Shown: positions 16,807 to 25,536, numbered from the stretch's first letter. The stretch: DNA of 36,116 nucleotides from Acidimicrobiaceae bacterium (GCA_003155915.1 PMFA01000016.1:2627-38742); one strand, 5' to 3'. Numbers and translations: made by a program. Notes: generated by a model from the sequence alone, not told the origin.

Positions 16807-16880
16807 ACATCAGCCACGACGAACATCGCCCGGCCGTCGCCGCTGCCGTCGCGGACGCTCACCGACACGAGTGGGCGTTC

Positions 16881-18056
16881 GTGATGGCAGCGACGATTCG
16901 AATCACCCACGACTTCGACGTCGCCGAGGAGTGCGTGCAGGACGCGTTTGCTCGAGCACTGGCGTCCTGGGGCGAGCAGGGCATTCCCGAGAATCCCGGC
17001 GCGTGGCTCACGACGGTCGCGCGACGCCGTGCCATAGACGTCGGGCGTCGCCGCGACGTGGCGGTTCGCGCGCAGCGCTTTCTCGTCCTCGACGACGCGG
17101 CGGTCGGTCTGGAAATCCTTGAAAGTGACCTTCAAGACGACCGGCTCCGTCTTATCTTCACGTGCTGTCACCCGAGTCTCGCAATCGAGACACGGGTGGC
17201 GCTCGCGTTGCGCATGCTCTGCGGACTTAGCACGACCGAAGTCGCCAAGGCGTTCTTAGTGAAGGAGTCCGCGATGGCGGCTCGACTCACCCGCGCCAAG
17301 AAGAAGATCGCGCTCGCTCGAATCCCGTACCGGGTCCCTGAACGGACCGAACTTCGGGGCCGTACCGACGCCGTTCTCTTGGTCATTCACCTCCTCTTTA
17401 CGACCGGTCACACGTCACCAGTCGGTGAGAACCTCTCCGAGGCCAACCTGGTGGAGCGAGCGCTCGACCTCGCGCGCATGTTGCACGGTCTGCTACCCGA
17501 GGACGCCGAAGCGACGAGCCTGCTGGCCTTGATACTCCTGACGGACTCTCGCCGAAGTGCGCGGGTCGGCGCCGAGGGTGAGTTCCTCGCGCTCGCCGAC
17601 CAAGATCGATCGAAATGGCATCGTGACTCAATCGATGAGGGACTGGCCCTCGTCGGTCAATCGATTCGTCGCGGTCGCCCCGGTCGCTTCACCTTGATGG
17701 CCGCCATCGCTGCCGTTCACTCGAGCGCGTCGCACTGGGACGAAACCGACTGGGCCGAAATCGTCGGACTCTACGACCTACTGCTCGAGGCGTGGCCGTC
17801 GCCCGTCGTCGCACTGAATCGCGCGGTGGCCGTCAGTTTCGCGCAAGGACCATTGGCGGGGTTGGCGGCGATCGATGAACTCAGCTCTGACCCTCCACTG
17901 AGCACGTACCCCTATTTGTCGGCCGCGCGCGGCGACTGCCTCGTGCGACTCGAACGATTCCCTGAAGCGCGCGAGGCCTTCGAAGAGGCCGCAATGCTGA
18001 CCGAGAACGGCGTGGAACGGGACTTTCTCCGAATGCGCATCAGCCAGCTGAATTGA
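16881..18056 (+). CDS. ECF42-type RNA polymerase sigma factor (5' end uncertain)
   Basis: About 391 residues, with the ECF42 architecture: region 2 (AEECVQDAFARALASW), then NPGAWLTTVARRRAIDV, the signature D-D-R-L-R-L-I-F-T-C-C-H-P-S-L, then region 4 and a long C-terminal helical repeat extension (TPR-like, about 200-391). The GTG 16881 start would give VMAATIRITHDFDVAEE and cut off the first family helix. In the same open frame, the bases from 16803 translate as an in-phase N-terminus (ISHDEHRPAVAAAVADAHRHEWAFV) that fits the family, but it has only CTG or ATC near the DGPF stop, so the start may be non-canonical. The extension is thought to replace an anti-sigma factor in this group. Confidence 0.92.
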   Translation: MMAATIRITHDFDVAEECVQDAFARALASWGEQGIPENPGAWLTTVARRRAIDVGRRRDVAVRAQRFLVLDDAAVGLEILESDLQDDRLRLIFTCCHPSLAIETRVALALRMLCGLSTTEVAKAFLVKESAMAARLTRAKKKIALARIPYRVPERTELRGRTDAVLLVIHLLFTTGHTSPVGENLSEANLVERALDLARMLHGLLPEDAEATSLLALILLTDSRRSARVGAEGEFLALADQDRSKWHRDSIDEGLALVGQSIRRGRPGRFTLMAAIAAVHSSASHWDETDWAEIVGLYDLLLEAWPSPVVALNRAVAVSFAQGPLAGLAAIDELSSDPPLSTYPYLSAARGDCLVRLERFPEAREAFEEAAMLTENGVERDFLRMRISQLN

Positions 18057-18178
18057 CTCTCGGCTCACTTCGGTGTGACGTCACCGTTTCCGACGACCGT
18101 TGCGTAGAAGGCATCGCCTACGATTCGAGAGAGTCTCGGCCACCGATGTCCTGAGAAGCGCACCTATCAAAGGACCCC

Positions 18179-18877
18179 ATGAAGCTCCGACTATATTCCA
18201 CAGTCCTCGCCGTACTGTCGATCGTAGGGACGATGAGCGTCGCGTCAGGAGCATCGGGGACGCCGAAGCCGTACGCGCAGATGAAGACGGCGATCGCTGA
18301 CGCCGACGCCGAACTCTCGGTTCGCGCCACGACCACGGCGTCTATGTCCGGCATGCGAATCGTACAGGTCACCGACGCCGGACGAAGTGCCGGGCGACAG
18401 GTAGTCACTCTCACCGACGCGGGCAAGAGCAACACCTTCGTCGCCGAACTCATCGCGGGCTCGCTTTACGTCAAGGGTGACGCCACGATGCTCACGACGT
18501 ACCTCGGACTCTCGCAGGCGAACTCGAACGCACTCGCTGGTCAGTGGTTTGGGATTCCCAAGAGCAGTGGCTACTACGCGCAGGTCGCTCAGGGTCTGAC
18601 GGTTTCCACGGGAATGGCCGAAGTGACGATGACTCCATCCTTGAAGGAGAGTTCGGCGACCATCTCAGGCGTGAAGGTGAACGTCCTAAAAGGGATGTCC
18701 GTGAAGACGTCTCTCGAACCGTCCTATAAGGAGACGTTCTATTTCAGTACCGCGAAGAAGCCCCTTCCCGTCGAAGTCACCCAGAGGGTCTCGAGCTCTT
18801 TAGGGAAGATCCTCTTCAGCGATTGGAACGAGAAGATCACGTTGGTTGCGCCGAAGGTCACCCTGCACCTCAATTGA
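18179..18877 (+). CDS. Secreted LppX/LprG-like protein (hypothetical)
   Basis: 232 residues with an N-terminal signal (MKLRLYSTVLAVLSIVGTMSVASGASG) and no lipobox Cys, so it is likely secreted rather than a lipoprotein. The mature part (from about 26) is rich in beta strands and small residues, with V-Y-V-K-G-D-A-like phrases (SLYVKGDATMLTTYLGL) and a late F-Y-F-S-T-A-K-K-P-L-P-V-E-V strand that recalls the LppX/LprG fold of lipid-binding lipoproteins. That fold assignment is a guess from pattern, not proof. It follows the ECF42-type sigma gene by 122 bases and may be one of its regulon members; nothing in the sequence shows this. Confidence 0.7.
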   Translation: MKLRLYSTVLAVLSIVGTMSVASGASGTPKPYAQMKTAIADADAELSVRATTTASMSGMRIVQVTDAGRSAGRQVVTLTDAGKSNTFVAELIAGSLYVKGDATMLTTYLGLSQANSNALAGQWFGIPKSSGYYAQVAQGLTVSTGMAEVTMTPSLKESSATISGVKVNVLKGMSVKTSLEPSYKETFYFSTAKKPLPVEVTQRVSSSLGKILFSDWNEKITLVAPKVTLHLN

Positions 18878-18919
18878 ATCGGCCGACCGTCGATTGATTT
18901 CAATTCCAGTACGCGGGAC

Positions 18920-19987
18920 CTAGTCGAGCCCGAGCGGCGGGTGCCACGAGATCATTTGAGCCCGCCCGGGGATGACGTAGCCGTGTTCGACGAACCACTG
19001 CGCGGAATCAAAGAGTGCGAGCGACGCGGGACGCGAGGAGTAGCCGATCTCCTCGCGCGCCCTCGAGTCGTCGAACGTCATCGTCGTCGAAGCCATCTGC
19101 GCCGCTTCTAAGGAGACTCGCGGTTCCCGGCCGAGGACGTCGCCTTCGACGAAGCTCGATACGTAGCCGGCGATCTTGGGAAAGATCGAGGGAAATCGAC
19201 GCTCGGCCGGTGGTAAGCCCGTCACGGTCGACAAAGTGCGCAGAAGTTCGGCCATCGTGATGTTCTCGCCACCACAGATGTAGCTGCGACCCTGTCGCCC
19301 CCGTTCGAGGGCGAGCAAATGTCCGGCGGCGAGGTCATCGACGTGCGCGACGTTCATGGCGGTGTCGACGTAGCCGGGCATCCGGCCGTTCAGGTAATCG
19401 AGGACGACCTTGCCCGACGGCGTCGGACGATGATCGAAGGGACCGTGCGGCATCGTCGGCAACACGAGCACGACCGGGGCACCCTGCGCGGCGAGGCGGA
19501 GCACTTCGTGTTCGGCGACATACTTCGTCTGCTTGTAGTTCCCGTAGAGGTGCGAGATTTCGGCGACGTCGTCTTCATTCGAAGGTCGCCCCCTCTTGGT
19601 CTCCCACAGGCCGAGCGTCGCGACCGTTGACGTGAACACGATGCGCTCGACGCCAGCGTCGGTGGCAGCGCGAACGACGTTCTGACTGCCTCGGACGTTC
19701 ACCTGGTAGAACGATGACGCGTCCCTCGGCCAGAAGCCGAATTTCGCCGCCAGGTGAAAGCAGTACTTCACGCCTTCGAAGGCGCCAGTCAGCTGGCTTG
19801 CCTTGGTGATGTCCACTTCTCGACGTCGGACGTCAAGTCCGTCCAAGTTCGACGTCGCGGCACCGGGCTCAAGGAGTGCCACGACGTCAACGCCCCTGGC
19901 GAGAAGCGCGCGAACGACGGCCGAGCCGATGAAGCCCGCGGCTCCAGTGACGACCACCTGGTCGCCCTCGTGTAAATCGAAACTCAC
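18920..19987 (-). CDS. NAD-dependent epimerase/dehydratase, HpnA-like
   Basis: 355 residues. The Rossmann motif GAAGFIG is at about 16-22, and the catalytic Y-x-x-x-K pair is in YGNYKQTKYVAE (about 149-160). The lower part, with TPSGKVVLDYLNGRMPGYVD, NVAHVDDLAAGHLLALERGRQG and YICGGENITMAELL, closely resembles the hopanoid-associated sugar epimerase HpnA. HpnA-type enzymes modify sugar or lipid intermediates with NAD(P). The GTG start overlaps the aminotransferase stop by four bases (GTGA), indicating coupled translation. No squalene-hopene cyclase or hpnH is in the window, so a hopanoid role stays a hypothesis. Confidence 0.85.
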   Translation of the reverse strand: MSFDLHEGDQVVVTGAAGFIGSAVVRALLARGVDVVALLEPGAATSNLDGLDVRRREVDITKASQLTGAFEGVKYCFHLAAKFGFWPRDASSFYQVNVRGSQNVVRAATDAGVERIVFTSTVATLGLWETKRGRPSNEDDVAEISHLYGNYKQTKYVAEHEVLRLAAQGAPVVLVLPTMPHGPFDHRPTPSGKVVLDYLNGRMPGYVDTAMNVAHVDDLAAGHLLALERGRQGRSYICGGENITMAELLRTLSTVTGLPPAERRFPSIFPKIAGYVSSFVEGDVLGREPRVSLEAAQMASTTMTFDDSRAREEIGYSSRPASLALFDSAQWFVEHGYVIPGRAQMISWHPPLGLD

Positions 19988-21396
19988 GACTTCACCGCGG
20001 TGTGCTTCATCGTCGGACTTCGCCTCAGGATTCCCTTAGTCATCGTGACACCGAACTCGACCAGTGAGGCCCCACTTCGCTCGGCTTCAGTGAGGAGTTC
20101 ATCGAGCGCAGTGATGAAGAGGTCGATCTCCGCTTCCCCGGCAATCAGCGGCGGCAGCAGCTTGATCACGTTGATGTTGTCAGCGGCCACCTGCGTGAGG
20201 ATCCGGTATCGATGGAACAGCGGGACGACGAGCGTCTGGGTGAACATCGCGGTTCGCGTTGCCTCGATCAAGCGCCAACGACGCCGAGCGCCGCGCGACG
20301 TCGGGCGTCCGAACTCGATGCCGATCATCTGTCCCCGGCCGCGCACGACGTGAAGGAACTCGTGACGCGACGCAAGGTCCTCGAGTCGTACGCGCCAGAC
20401 GTTGCCCATGGCCGCGGCGTGCTCGACGATTCGTTCGTCGTCGAAGACCGAGAGTGTGGCCAGTCCCGCCACCATGGCCATCGGATTGTTCTTGAAGGTC
20501 GTCGAGTGGACCATGGCGCGGTCCATGGAACTGTACGTACCTCGAAGGATCTTGTCACTCGTCAGCATGGCGCCGACCGGGATGTAGCCGCCCGACAGGG
20601 CCTTGGAGATCGTGATGATATCGGGCGCGAGACCGTAGTGCTCGAAGGCGTAGAACGCACCCGTTCGACCGAGGCCCGTTTGCACCTCATCGCAAATAAA
20701 CAGCGCCCCGGCGGCGTGCACGGCGTTCTCGAGCTCACGCCAACGCTCCGCCTCTAGTTCGTAGACACCCTTCCCCTGAATCGGCTCGACAATGAAGGCC
20801 GCGACGTCGCCGCGCTTGAGCTCTCGAATCAGCACCCCGAGGTCGCCGAAGGGGATCTCGGTGGTGTCGGCCAACAGCGGTCCGAAGCCTTCACGAAAGT
20901 CGGCCGAGCCGTTGACGGCGAGCGCACCCATCGTGAGGCCGTGATACGCGTGCGAGTGATAGAGGATTCGTCGACGTCCCGTGCTCGCGCGGGCGAACTT
21001 GATTGACGCTTCGACGGCCTCGGCGCCGGAGTTGCAGAAGAACAGTCGCTCGATCTGTTTGGGACTGCGGGTAATCAGCTGCTCGGCCAAGAGTCCCGGC
21101 AAGAGGGCACAGTCCATCTGGACCATGCCGGGCAGATCCGCGTCGAGTGCTTGGCGCAGGGCGTCCTTGATTGCCGGATGGGACCGGCCCAGTGCGAACA
21201 CCCCGAATCCGCTCAGCATGTCGAGGTAGCGATGGTCCTCGTCGTCGTAGAGGTAGCAGCCTTCGCCGTGCTCGTACAAGCGGTCGAAACCAAGCGTCGT
21301 CACCACCTTGGTGAGTTGCGGGTTGAGGTACTGCGCGTGCAGGGCGAAGTTGTCGCCGTGTCGCTCCTCCATCAGTTCTTTCAAGTTGAAGGTCAT
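19984..21396 (-). CDS. Class III PLP-dependent aminotransferase
   Basis: 470 residues from ATG 21396, which follows GGGAG; a GTG at 21435 adds 13 residues and is less likely. It has the acetylornithine/ornithine aminotransferase fold: DMLSGFGVFALGRSHP (about 57-72), FFCNSGAEAVEAAIKFA-like (FFCNSGAEAVEASIKFA), the PLP aspartate in FICDEVQTGLGRTG and the Schiff-base lysine in ITISKALSGGYIPVG. The N-terminus (HAQYLNPQLTKVVTTLGFDRLYEHGEG) suits the larger subgroup linked to lipid or amino-group transfer. It sits between the SDR and the HpnA-like epimerase, which suggests amination of a lipid or sugar precursor (HpnO-like is possible). The substrate is inferred only from context. Confidence 0.92.
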   Translation of the reverse strand: MTFNLKELMEERHGDNFALHAQYLNPQLTKVVTTLGFDRLYEHGEGCYLYDDEDHRYLDMLSGFGVFALGRSHPAIKDALRQALDADLPGMVQMDCALLPGLLAEQLITRSPKQIERLFFCNSGAEAVEASIKFARASTGRRRILYHSHAYHGLTMGALAVNGSADFREGFGPLLADTTEIPFGDLGVLIRELKRGDVAAFIVEPIQGKGVYELEAERWRELENAVHAAGALFICDEVQTGLGRTGAFYAFEHYGLAPDIITISKALSGGYIPVGAMLTSDKILRGTYSSMDRAMVHSTTFKNNPMAMVAGLATLSVFDDERIVEHAAAMGNVWRVRLEDLASRHEFLHVVRGRGQMIGIEFGRPTSRGARRRWRLIEATRTAMFTQTLVVPLFHRYRILTQVAADNINVIKLLPPLIAGEAEIDLFITALDELLTEAERSGASLVEFGVTMTKGILRRSPTMKHTAVKS

Positions 21397-21462
21397 CGTT
21401 CTCCCGAGTTCCAAGTCAAATCTATTACTGGTCACTATTCGGAGTTTCTGTCCAACGGGGCG

Positions 21463-22230
21463 TCAGATGACGGGCGACATCCCACCGTCGATGCTGATGC
21501 CGACGCCCGTGACGTAGCTGGCGCGTGGCGAGAGCAGGAACGCGGCCAAGTCGGCGAACTCCTCAGCGCGACCGACTCGGCCCAACGGGATCTTCGCGTT
21601 CGCCGCCATGGTCGCGTAGAAGTCCTCCAACGCAACGTTCGCGTCGGCCGCTCGACGCACCCACTGCCCGGACTCGATGAGGCCGATGAGAATCGCGTTC
21701 GCCCGAATGCCTCTGGGACCGACCTCGCTCGCGAGCGACTTGGTCAGCGCCAGACCAGCGAGGCGCGACGCCGACGTCGGCGTGGTGTTGGCGTTCGGCG
21801 TGCGCGCCAATGTCGCGAGCACGTTCACGATCGCCCCGTGCGTCGTCTCCAAGGCGGGCAGGACCTGTCGGGCCACGTGCAAGGCCGCAATGACCTTCAG
21901 CTCGTAGTCGCTTCGCCACTCGTCATCATCCGACGTCGCAATCGGCGTACCGGCGCTGCGACCAGCGTTGTTCACGACGCCGTCGAGTCGACCAAATCGC
22001 GTGAGGGTGGCGCTGATGAATTCATCCAGTTGCTCCGAGTTAGTGACGTCGGTCTTTGAGCAGAGCGCGTCTGATCCCAACAACACCTGCGCCTTTTCGA
22101 GCCGTTCTTCGTCACGACCACAGACGGCCACGAGCGCACCTTCGGCGACCAGGCGTTGCGCGAGGGCGAAACCGAGTCCGTCCGTGCCGCCGGTAATGAG
22201 AAATGCCCTGTCCTGAAGTTCGAGGTCCAT
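21463..22230 (-). CDS. SDR family protein lacking the canonical catalytic tyrosine
   Basis: 255 residues, FabG-like length. It has the NAD-binding ITGGTDGLGFALAQRLVAEGALV (about 12-34), NNAG (about 87-90) and ISIDGGMSPVI at the end. The classical Ser and Tyr-x-x-x-Lys are missing: the expected positions read NVLATLA and TPTSASRLAGLALTKSLA, with Thr or Ser for Tyr and Arg for Lys. I know this as a divergent SDR group (FabG-like, cd05344-like) whose chemistry is uncertain. It is first in an operon with the class III aminotransferase (67 bases between) and the HpnA-like epimerase. It may be a non-classical reductase or a regulatory or structural subunit. Confidence 0.88.
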   Translation of the reverse strand: MDLELQDRAFLITGGTDGLGFALAQRLVAEGALVAVCGRDEERLEKAQVLLGSDALCSKTDVTNSEQLDEFISATLTRFGRLDGVVNNAGRSAGTPIATSDDDEWRSDYELKVIAALHVARQVLPALETTHGAIVNVLATLARTPNANTTPTSASRLAGLALTKSLASEVGPRGIRANAILIGLIESGQWVRRAADANVALEDFYATMAANAKIPLGRVGRAEEFADLAAFLLSPRASYVTGVGISIDGGMSPVI

Positions 22231-22297
22231 GAATGCATCCTAGGAATGATCACGTTGATGCATTTCATCGAGCGCATGAAGGCTGTCAAATGCAGCG

Positions 22298-23008
22298 ATG
22301 TACTCTGTGGCGATGTCGGACATTTCATTGCGCACGACGAACCGACAAACTCGATCAGTGCGTATTGCCCTGTGCGCGGCAATCCTCGCCGGTTCAGCGC
22401 TCTTCGGCGTGAGTAGTGGTGCGTCGAATGTCGTGCTTCCGCCATTCACGTCGAGCGTCGCGAGCGTGAGCGCTGGTCAGCTCGGCGAGACTTGGCGACC
22501 GGGATGCCCCGTTGGCCCGAGCCAGCTGCGTTTATTGCACCTTCGCTACCTCGGTTTCGACGGACGATCGCGCGTTGGCACCATGGTCGTCAACGCCACG
22601 GTCGTAGCGTCCGTGGTTCGCGTGTTCGCGACGCTCTACGCGAAGCGTTTCCCGTTGCATTCCATGGTCCCCGAATCGAACTTCCAGGGCCAGGACCCGG
22701 CTTCGATGGCGGCCGACAACACGTCGGGGTTCAACTGTCGCTACGCCGTCACGACCGGACCTAAGCAGTGGTCCGTGCACGCCTACGGCGAAGCGATCGA
22801 CGTCAACCCGGTGCAGAATCCCTACGTCTTCAACGGCGTCGCACAACCGGTCGCCGGCAAGGCGTACATCGATCGAAGTGACGTGCGCGCGGGCATGGCC
22901 GAAGTGGGCGGCGTCCTCAACGACGCCTTCGCCTCCGTAGGCTGGTTCTGGGGAGGACGATGGAACGCATCACCGGACTACCAGCACTTCTCCTCGACCG
23001 GCGGTTGA
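22298..23008 (+). CDS. Secreted M15-family peptidase (D,D-carboxypeptidase-like)
   Basis: 236 residues. A signal region (RIALCAAILAGSALFGVSSGAS, about 22-43) precedes the mature part. The M15/VanY motifs are present: SVHAYGEAIDVNP (about 168-180, with the H of S-x-H-x-x-G-x-A-x-D and the zinc Asp) and DYQHFSS near the C-terminus supplying the second zinc His. It would cleave peptidoglycan peptides between D-amino acids outside the membrane. The start is uncertain: ATG 22298 or ATG 22313 (MSDISLRT). Its end overlaps by 49 bases the L,D-transpeptidase gene in another frame, so the two are coupled. Confidence 0.87.
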   Translation: MYSVAMSDISLRTTNRQTRSVRIALCAAILAGSALFGVSSGASNVVLPPFTSSVASVSAGQLGETWRPGCPVGPSQLRLLHLRYLGFDGRSRVGTMVVNATVVASVVRVFATLYAKRFPLHSMVPESNFQGQDPASMAADNTSGFNCRYAVTTGPKQWSVHAYGEAIDVNPVQNPYVFNGVAQPVAGKAYIDRSDVRAGMAEVGGVLNDAFASVGWFWGGRWNASPDYQHFSSTGG

Positions 23009-23718
23009 GAAGGTCCTTCCTCTGCTCGCTCGTTCTCGTGATCGGCATCGTCATCGCGCCACTCTCGTCGCAGTCGGCCAGCGCGCTCGAACACCAACGA
23101 AACGCGCCGGCGTGCAACGCCGCCGCTGACGCAGTCGCGGGCGCGTCAAAGTCCGGACAGTTGATAACGGTCGTCTCACCGACGTCGAGGTCCCAGAACG
23201 CGACGCTGGAGTTCCTCGTTCGCCGGGGAGGATGTTTTCGTCTGGCCGATGGTCCGTACCCCGCGCTCGTCGGCCTCAACGGTCTCTCGACCCATCACCA
23301 CGAGGGTGACAACACCACGCCCATCGGACTCTTCGGCATCCAATCCACGATGTACGGCGTGTTGCCCAATCCCGGCGTCGCCTATCAGTACCACCACCTC
23401 GTCTGCGGCGACTGGTGGGACGAACAGCCGTCGTCGGCGCTCTACAACCACTTCGTGCACGTGCCCTGTGGCACGAAGCCCGACTTCGGCGGTGGTTCCG
23501 AAGCTCTCTGGCAGACCGTGCCCTCCTACGACTACTTCGCGGTGATCGCCTATAACCGACACCCGATCGTGCCCGGCAATGGATCGGCGATCTTCCTGCA
23601 CGTCTCGAGCGGTCAACCGACCGCCGGATGTGTGAGCATTCCGGTGGCCGATCTACTGCGCGTCCTGCGCGCCCTTCGTCCGAGTCTCCGCCCGCTCATC
23701 GACATCTCGATGCGCTAA
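22960..23718 (+). CDS. L,D-transpeptidase family protein (YkuD-like)
   Basis: 252 residues. The start ATG 22960 lies in the end of the M15 gene and follows GGGGAGG. A basic N-terminus and signal helix (SFLCSLVLVIGIVIAPLSSQ, about 19-38) come first. The catalytic block is SAIFLHVSSGQPTAGCVSIP (about 208-227), with the conserved His and the active-site Cys in T-A-G-C-V-S-I-P. Such enzymes form 3-3 crosslinks in peptidoglycan or anchor proteins and resist most beta-lactams. It follows the M15 peptidase, which could prepare its tetrapeptide substrate. That partnership is inference from the overlap and from family roles. Confidence 0.9.
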   Translation: MERITGLPALLLDRRLRRSFLCSLVLVIGIVIAPLSSQSASALEHQRNAPACNAAADAVAGASKSGQLITVVSPTSRSQNATLEFLVRRGGCFRLADGPYPALVGLNGLSTHHHEGDNTTPIGLFGIQSTMYGVLPNPGVAYQYHHLVCGDWWDEQPSSALYNHFVHVPCGTKPDFGGGSEALWQTVPSYDYFAVIAYNRHPIVPGNGSAIFLHVSSGQPTAGCVSIPVADLLRVLRALRPSLRPLIDISMR

Positions 23719-23737
23719 CTTCTGGCGTCATGTCGAC

Positions 23738-24583
23738 CTAGTGCGTTCGACTCATCTCCACGATGACGCCCAGACTGGAAGAGGCCGCACCCTGGTAGAC
23801 ACCCTTGAGAGGTGCCACGTCGTCGTAGTCTCGACCGTTGCCCACGATGATGTGGCGCTCGGTCTCGGGAATGCCGTTGGTCGGGTCCATGCCGGTCCAG
23901 GCACCGGAGAAGTACTCGATCCACGCGTGGCTCTGTCCGGCGACGACCTCGCCCACTTCGGCGTCACTCAGCGGGAAGAGGTAGCCCGACACGTAGCGCG
24001 CGGGTATCCCGAGTTCGCGCAGCAGGCCAATGGTGACGTGCGTGAGGTCCTGACAGACACCCTCGCCCAAGTCCCAGGCCTCTTGGGCGGTCGCCTCGAC
24101 CGACGTGGCGCCCGGCAAGTACGTCACGTGAGCGCGCACGTAGGCACTCACCGCGTCCACGCAACTGTGCAGGTCCGCGATCCGTTTCCACTCATCGAGC
24201 GGCGCGAGGACGTCACCGGTCAGCTTGGTCCGGTCAGTTGCGAACAGGTACTCCGAGAAGAAGTCGACGAGCGCCGGCGCTCGTAGATCGCTCCAGGAGA
24301 TCGCGGGCGCAATCAGCCCGGCGCGACTCTCGACGTTCGACCTCGCCTCGACCTCCAATTTCGGGTGCGGCTCTTGGATGTCGAAGGCGGTGACGACCGT
24401 GCCGAAGTAGTCGGTGTGCGTCGAGAGCGGCACCACTGGCTGCACCGCGATGTGGGCGTTGCGGACCTCTTGGCTCGCGCCCGAGATCGGCGTCATCCGG
24501 GCCTCGTTGTAGGAGGACTTGGCGATGCCGTCGTAGGTGAAGCCGGTGTGGTGACGTATGGCGAGGCTGAGTGACTCGTTCAC
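23738..24583 (-). CDS. Transglutaminase-like cysteine protease domain protein
   Basis: 281 residues from GTG 24583, which follows GAGGGAGGG and overlaps the alpha-E stop by four bases (GTGA). A beta-rich N-terminal domain (LAIRHHTGFTYDG) precedes the transglutaminase fold. The catalytic Cys is in GEGVCQDLTHVTIGLLRELGI, the His in SHAWIEYF and the Asp in GMDPTNG, all in order. A C-terminal YDDVAPLKGVYQG is usual in this group. It is the third gene of the ATP-grasp, alpha-E and transglutaminase cassette. The cassette is thought to make or cut a peptide linkage, but the product is unknown. Confidence 0.95.
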   Translation of the reverse strand: MNESLSLAIRHHTGFTYDGIAKSSYNEARMTPISGASQEVRNAHIAVQPVVPLSTHTDYFGTVVTAFDIQEPHPKLEVEARSNVESRAGLIAPAISWSDLRAPALVDFFSEYLFATDRTKLTGDVLAPLDEWKRIADLHSCVDAVSAYVRAHVTYLPGATSVEATAQEAWDLGEGVCQDLTHVTIGLLRELGIPARYVSGYLFPLSDAEVGEVVAGQSHAWIEYFSGAWTGMDPTNGIPETERHIIVGNGRDYDDVAPLKGVYQGAASSSLGVIVEMSRTH

Positions 24584-25536
24584 AGTCCGCCCTCCCTCGA
24601 CCACACCACGTAGTCCTCGTGGCGAAAGAAGCGGTCGGTCACCGCGTTGTTGATCCGCACGCAGGTCTCCTCCAGCATCTCCAACAGTTCTGGCAGCTGG
24701 CCCAACAGTTCGGCCGGGTCCATGAACTCGAGGCGGCCGCGTCCTCTCGCCAGGCTCTGGCGAGCGACGTCGGCCGTCGCGATGCGCTGGCTACCGGGTT
24801 GGATCTCAAAGAGACACGTGTCGGCCAGGTTCAAGGAGAAGAGCACCGAGCGAGGGAACAGTCGATCGAGCAAGAGGAACGCCGCGACGCCGTTCGCGTC
24901 GTGGATCTCACTGGTGGAGCGCATGAAAGCCTCCATCGCGCCGCAGGCCCGCAGGAACGCCAGCCAGTCGGGCGCGTGCTCTTCGCTGAGGACCCGCCCG
25001 CGCAGCAGTCGCGCCGTCATGTCGATGCGCTCGATGCTCCGTCCGAGTACCAAGAAGTGCCAGCCGTCATCGTGGCTCAACGTGGCGTCGGTCAGTCCGG
25101 CCAGCAACGCCGCGCGCTCACGCACGAACAACAGATACTGCGACGGACCCAGGCGACGCGCGGTGTTCTCCATCTGGGGCAGTCGGTTGCGAGTTGAATT
25201 CAGCGCGACCCACATCTCGGAGGAGATGAACTCGCGACTGCGCCGGGCGTTCTCAAAGGCGCCACTCAGCGAACCGGCGATGGAGTTGGGGTTGTCGGCG
25301 TCATAGACGATGTGCTGGAGCATCTCCTCGGTCGTCACCGGCTTATCGGAGTCGACGTCGATCCCCAAGATCGAATAGAGCGAGCGACAGGTCGCGTCCT
25401 CGTCGTTGAAGGGGTCTTCGACCATGCGGTGCACGTAGGAGTCGACGATGCGCGCGGTGTCATCGGCGCGTTCGATGTAGCGGCCGATCCAGTAGAGCGA
25501 CTCGGCCAGACGAGAGAGCATGCCGCGCTCGCTCAC
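24580..25536 (-). CDS. Alpha-E domain protein
   Basis: 318 residues, GTG start overlapping the ATP-grasp stop (GTGA). It opens MLSRLAESLYWIGRYIERADDTARIVDSYVHRM, the signature of the alpha-E (DUF403) family, and is all helical, with ARRLGPSQYLLFVRERAALLAGL and DDGWHFLVLGRSIERIDMTARLL repeating the E-R-x-D and R-S-I-E-R-x-D pattern. Alpha-E proteins have no known catalytic activity and accompany circularly permuted ATP-grasp enzymes. The order ATP-grasp, alpha-E, transglutaminase with short overlaps shows a co-expressed complex. Confidence 0.95.
   Translation of the reverse strand: MSERGMLSRLAESLYWIGRYIERADDTARIVDSYVHRMVEDPFNDEDATCRSLYSILGIDVDSDKPVTTEEMLQHIVYDADNPNSIAGSLSGAFENARRSREFISSEMWVALNSTRNRLPQMENTARRLGPSQYLLFVRERAALLAGLTDATLSHDDGWHFLVLGRSIERIDMTARLLRGRVLSEEHAPDWLAFLRACGAMEAFMRSTSEIHDANGVAAFLLLDRLFPRSVLFSLNLADTCLFEIQPGSQRIATADVARQSLARGRGRLEFMDPAELLGQLPELLEMLEETCVRINNAVTDRFFRHEDYVVWSREGGL

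Noticed and set aside
19984-21435. GTG at 21435 as the start of the class III aminotransferase
   Set aside because: The ATG at 21396 has a GGGAG at good spacing, and the 13 extra residues lack conservation in the family as I know it.
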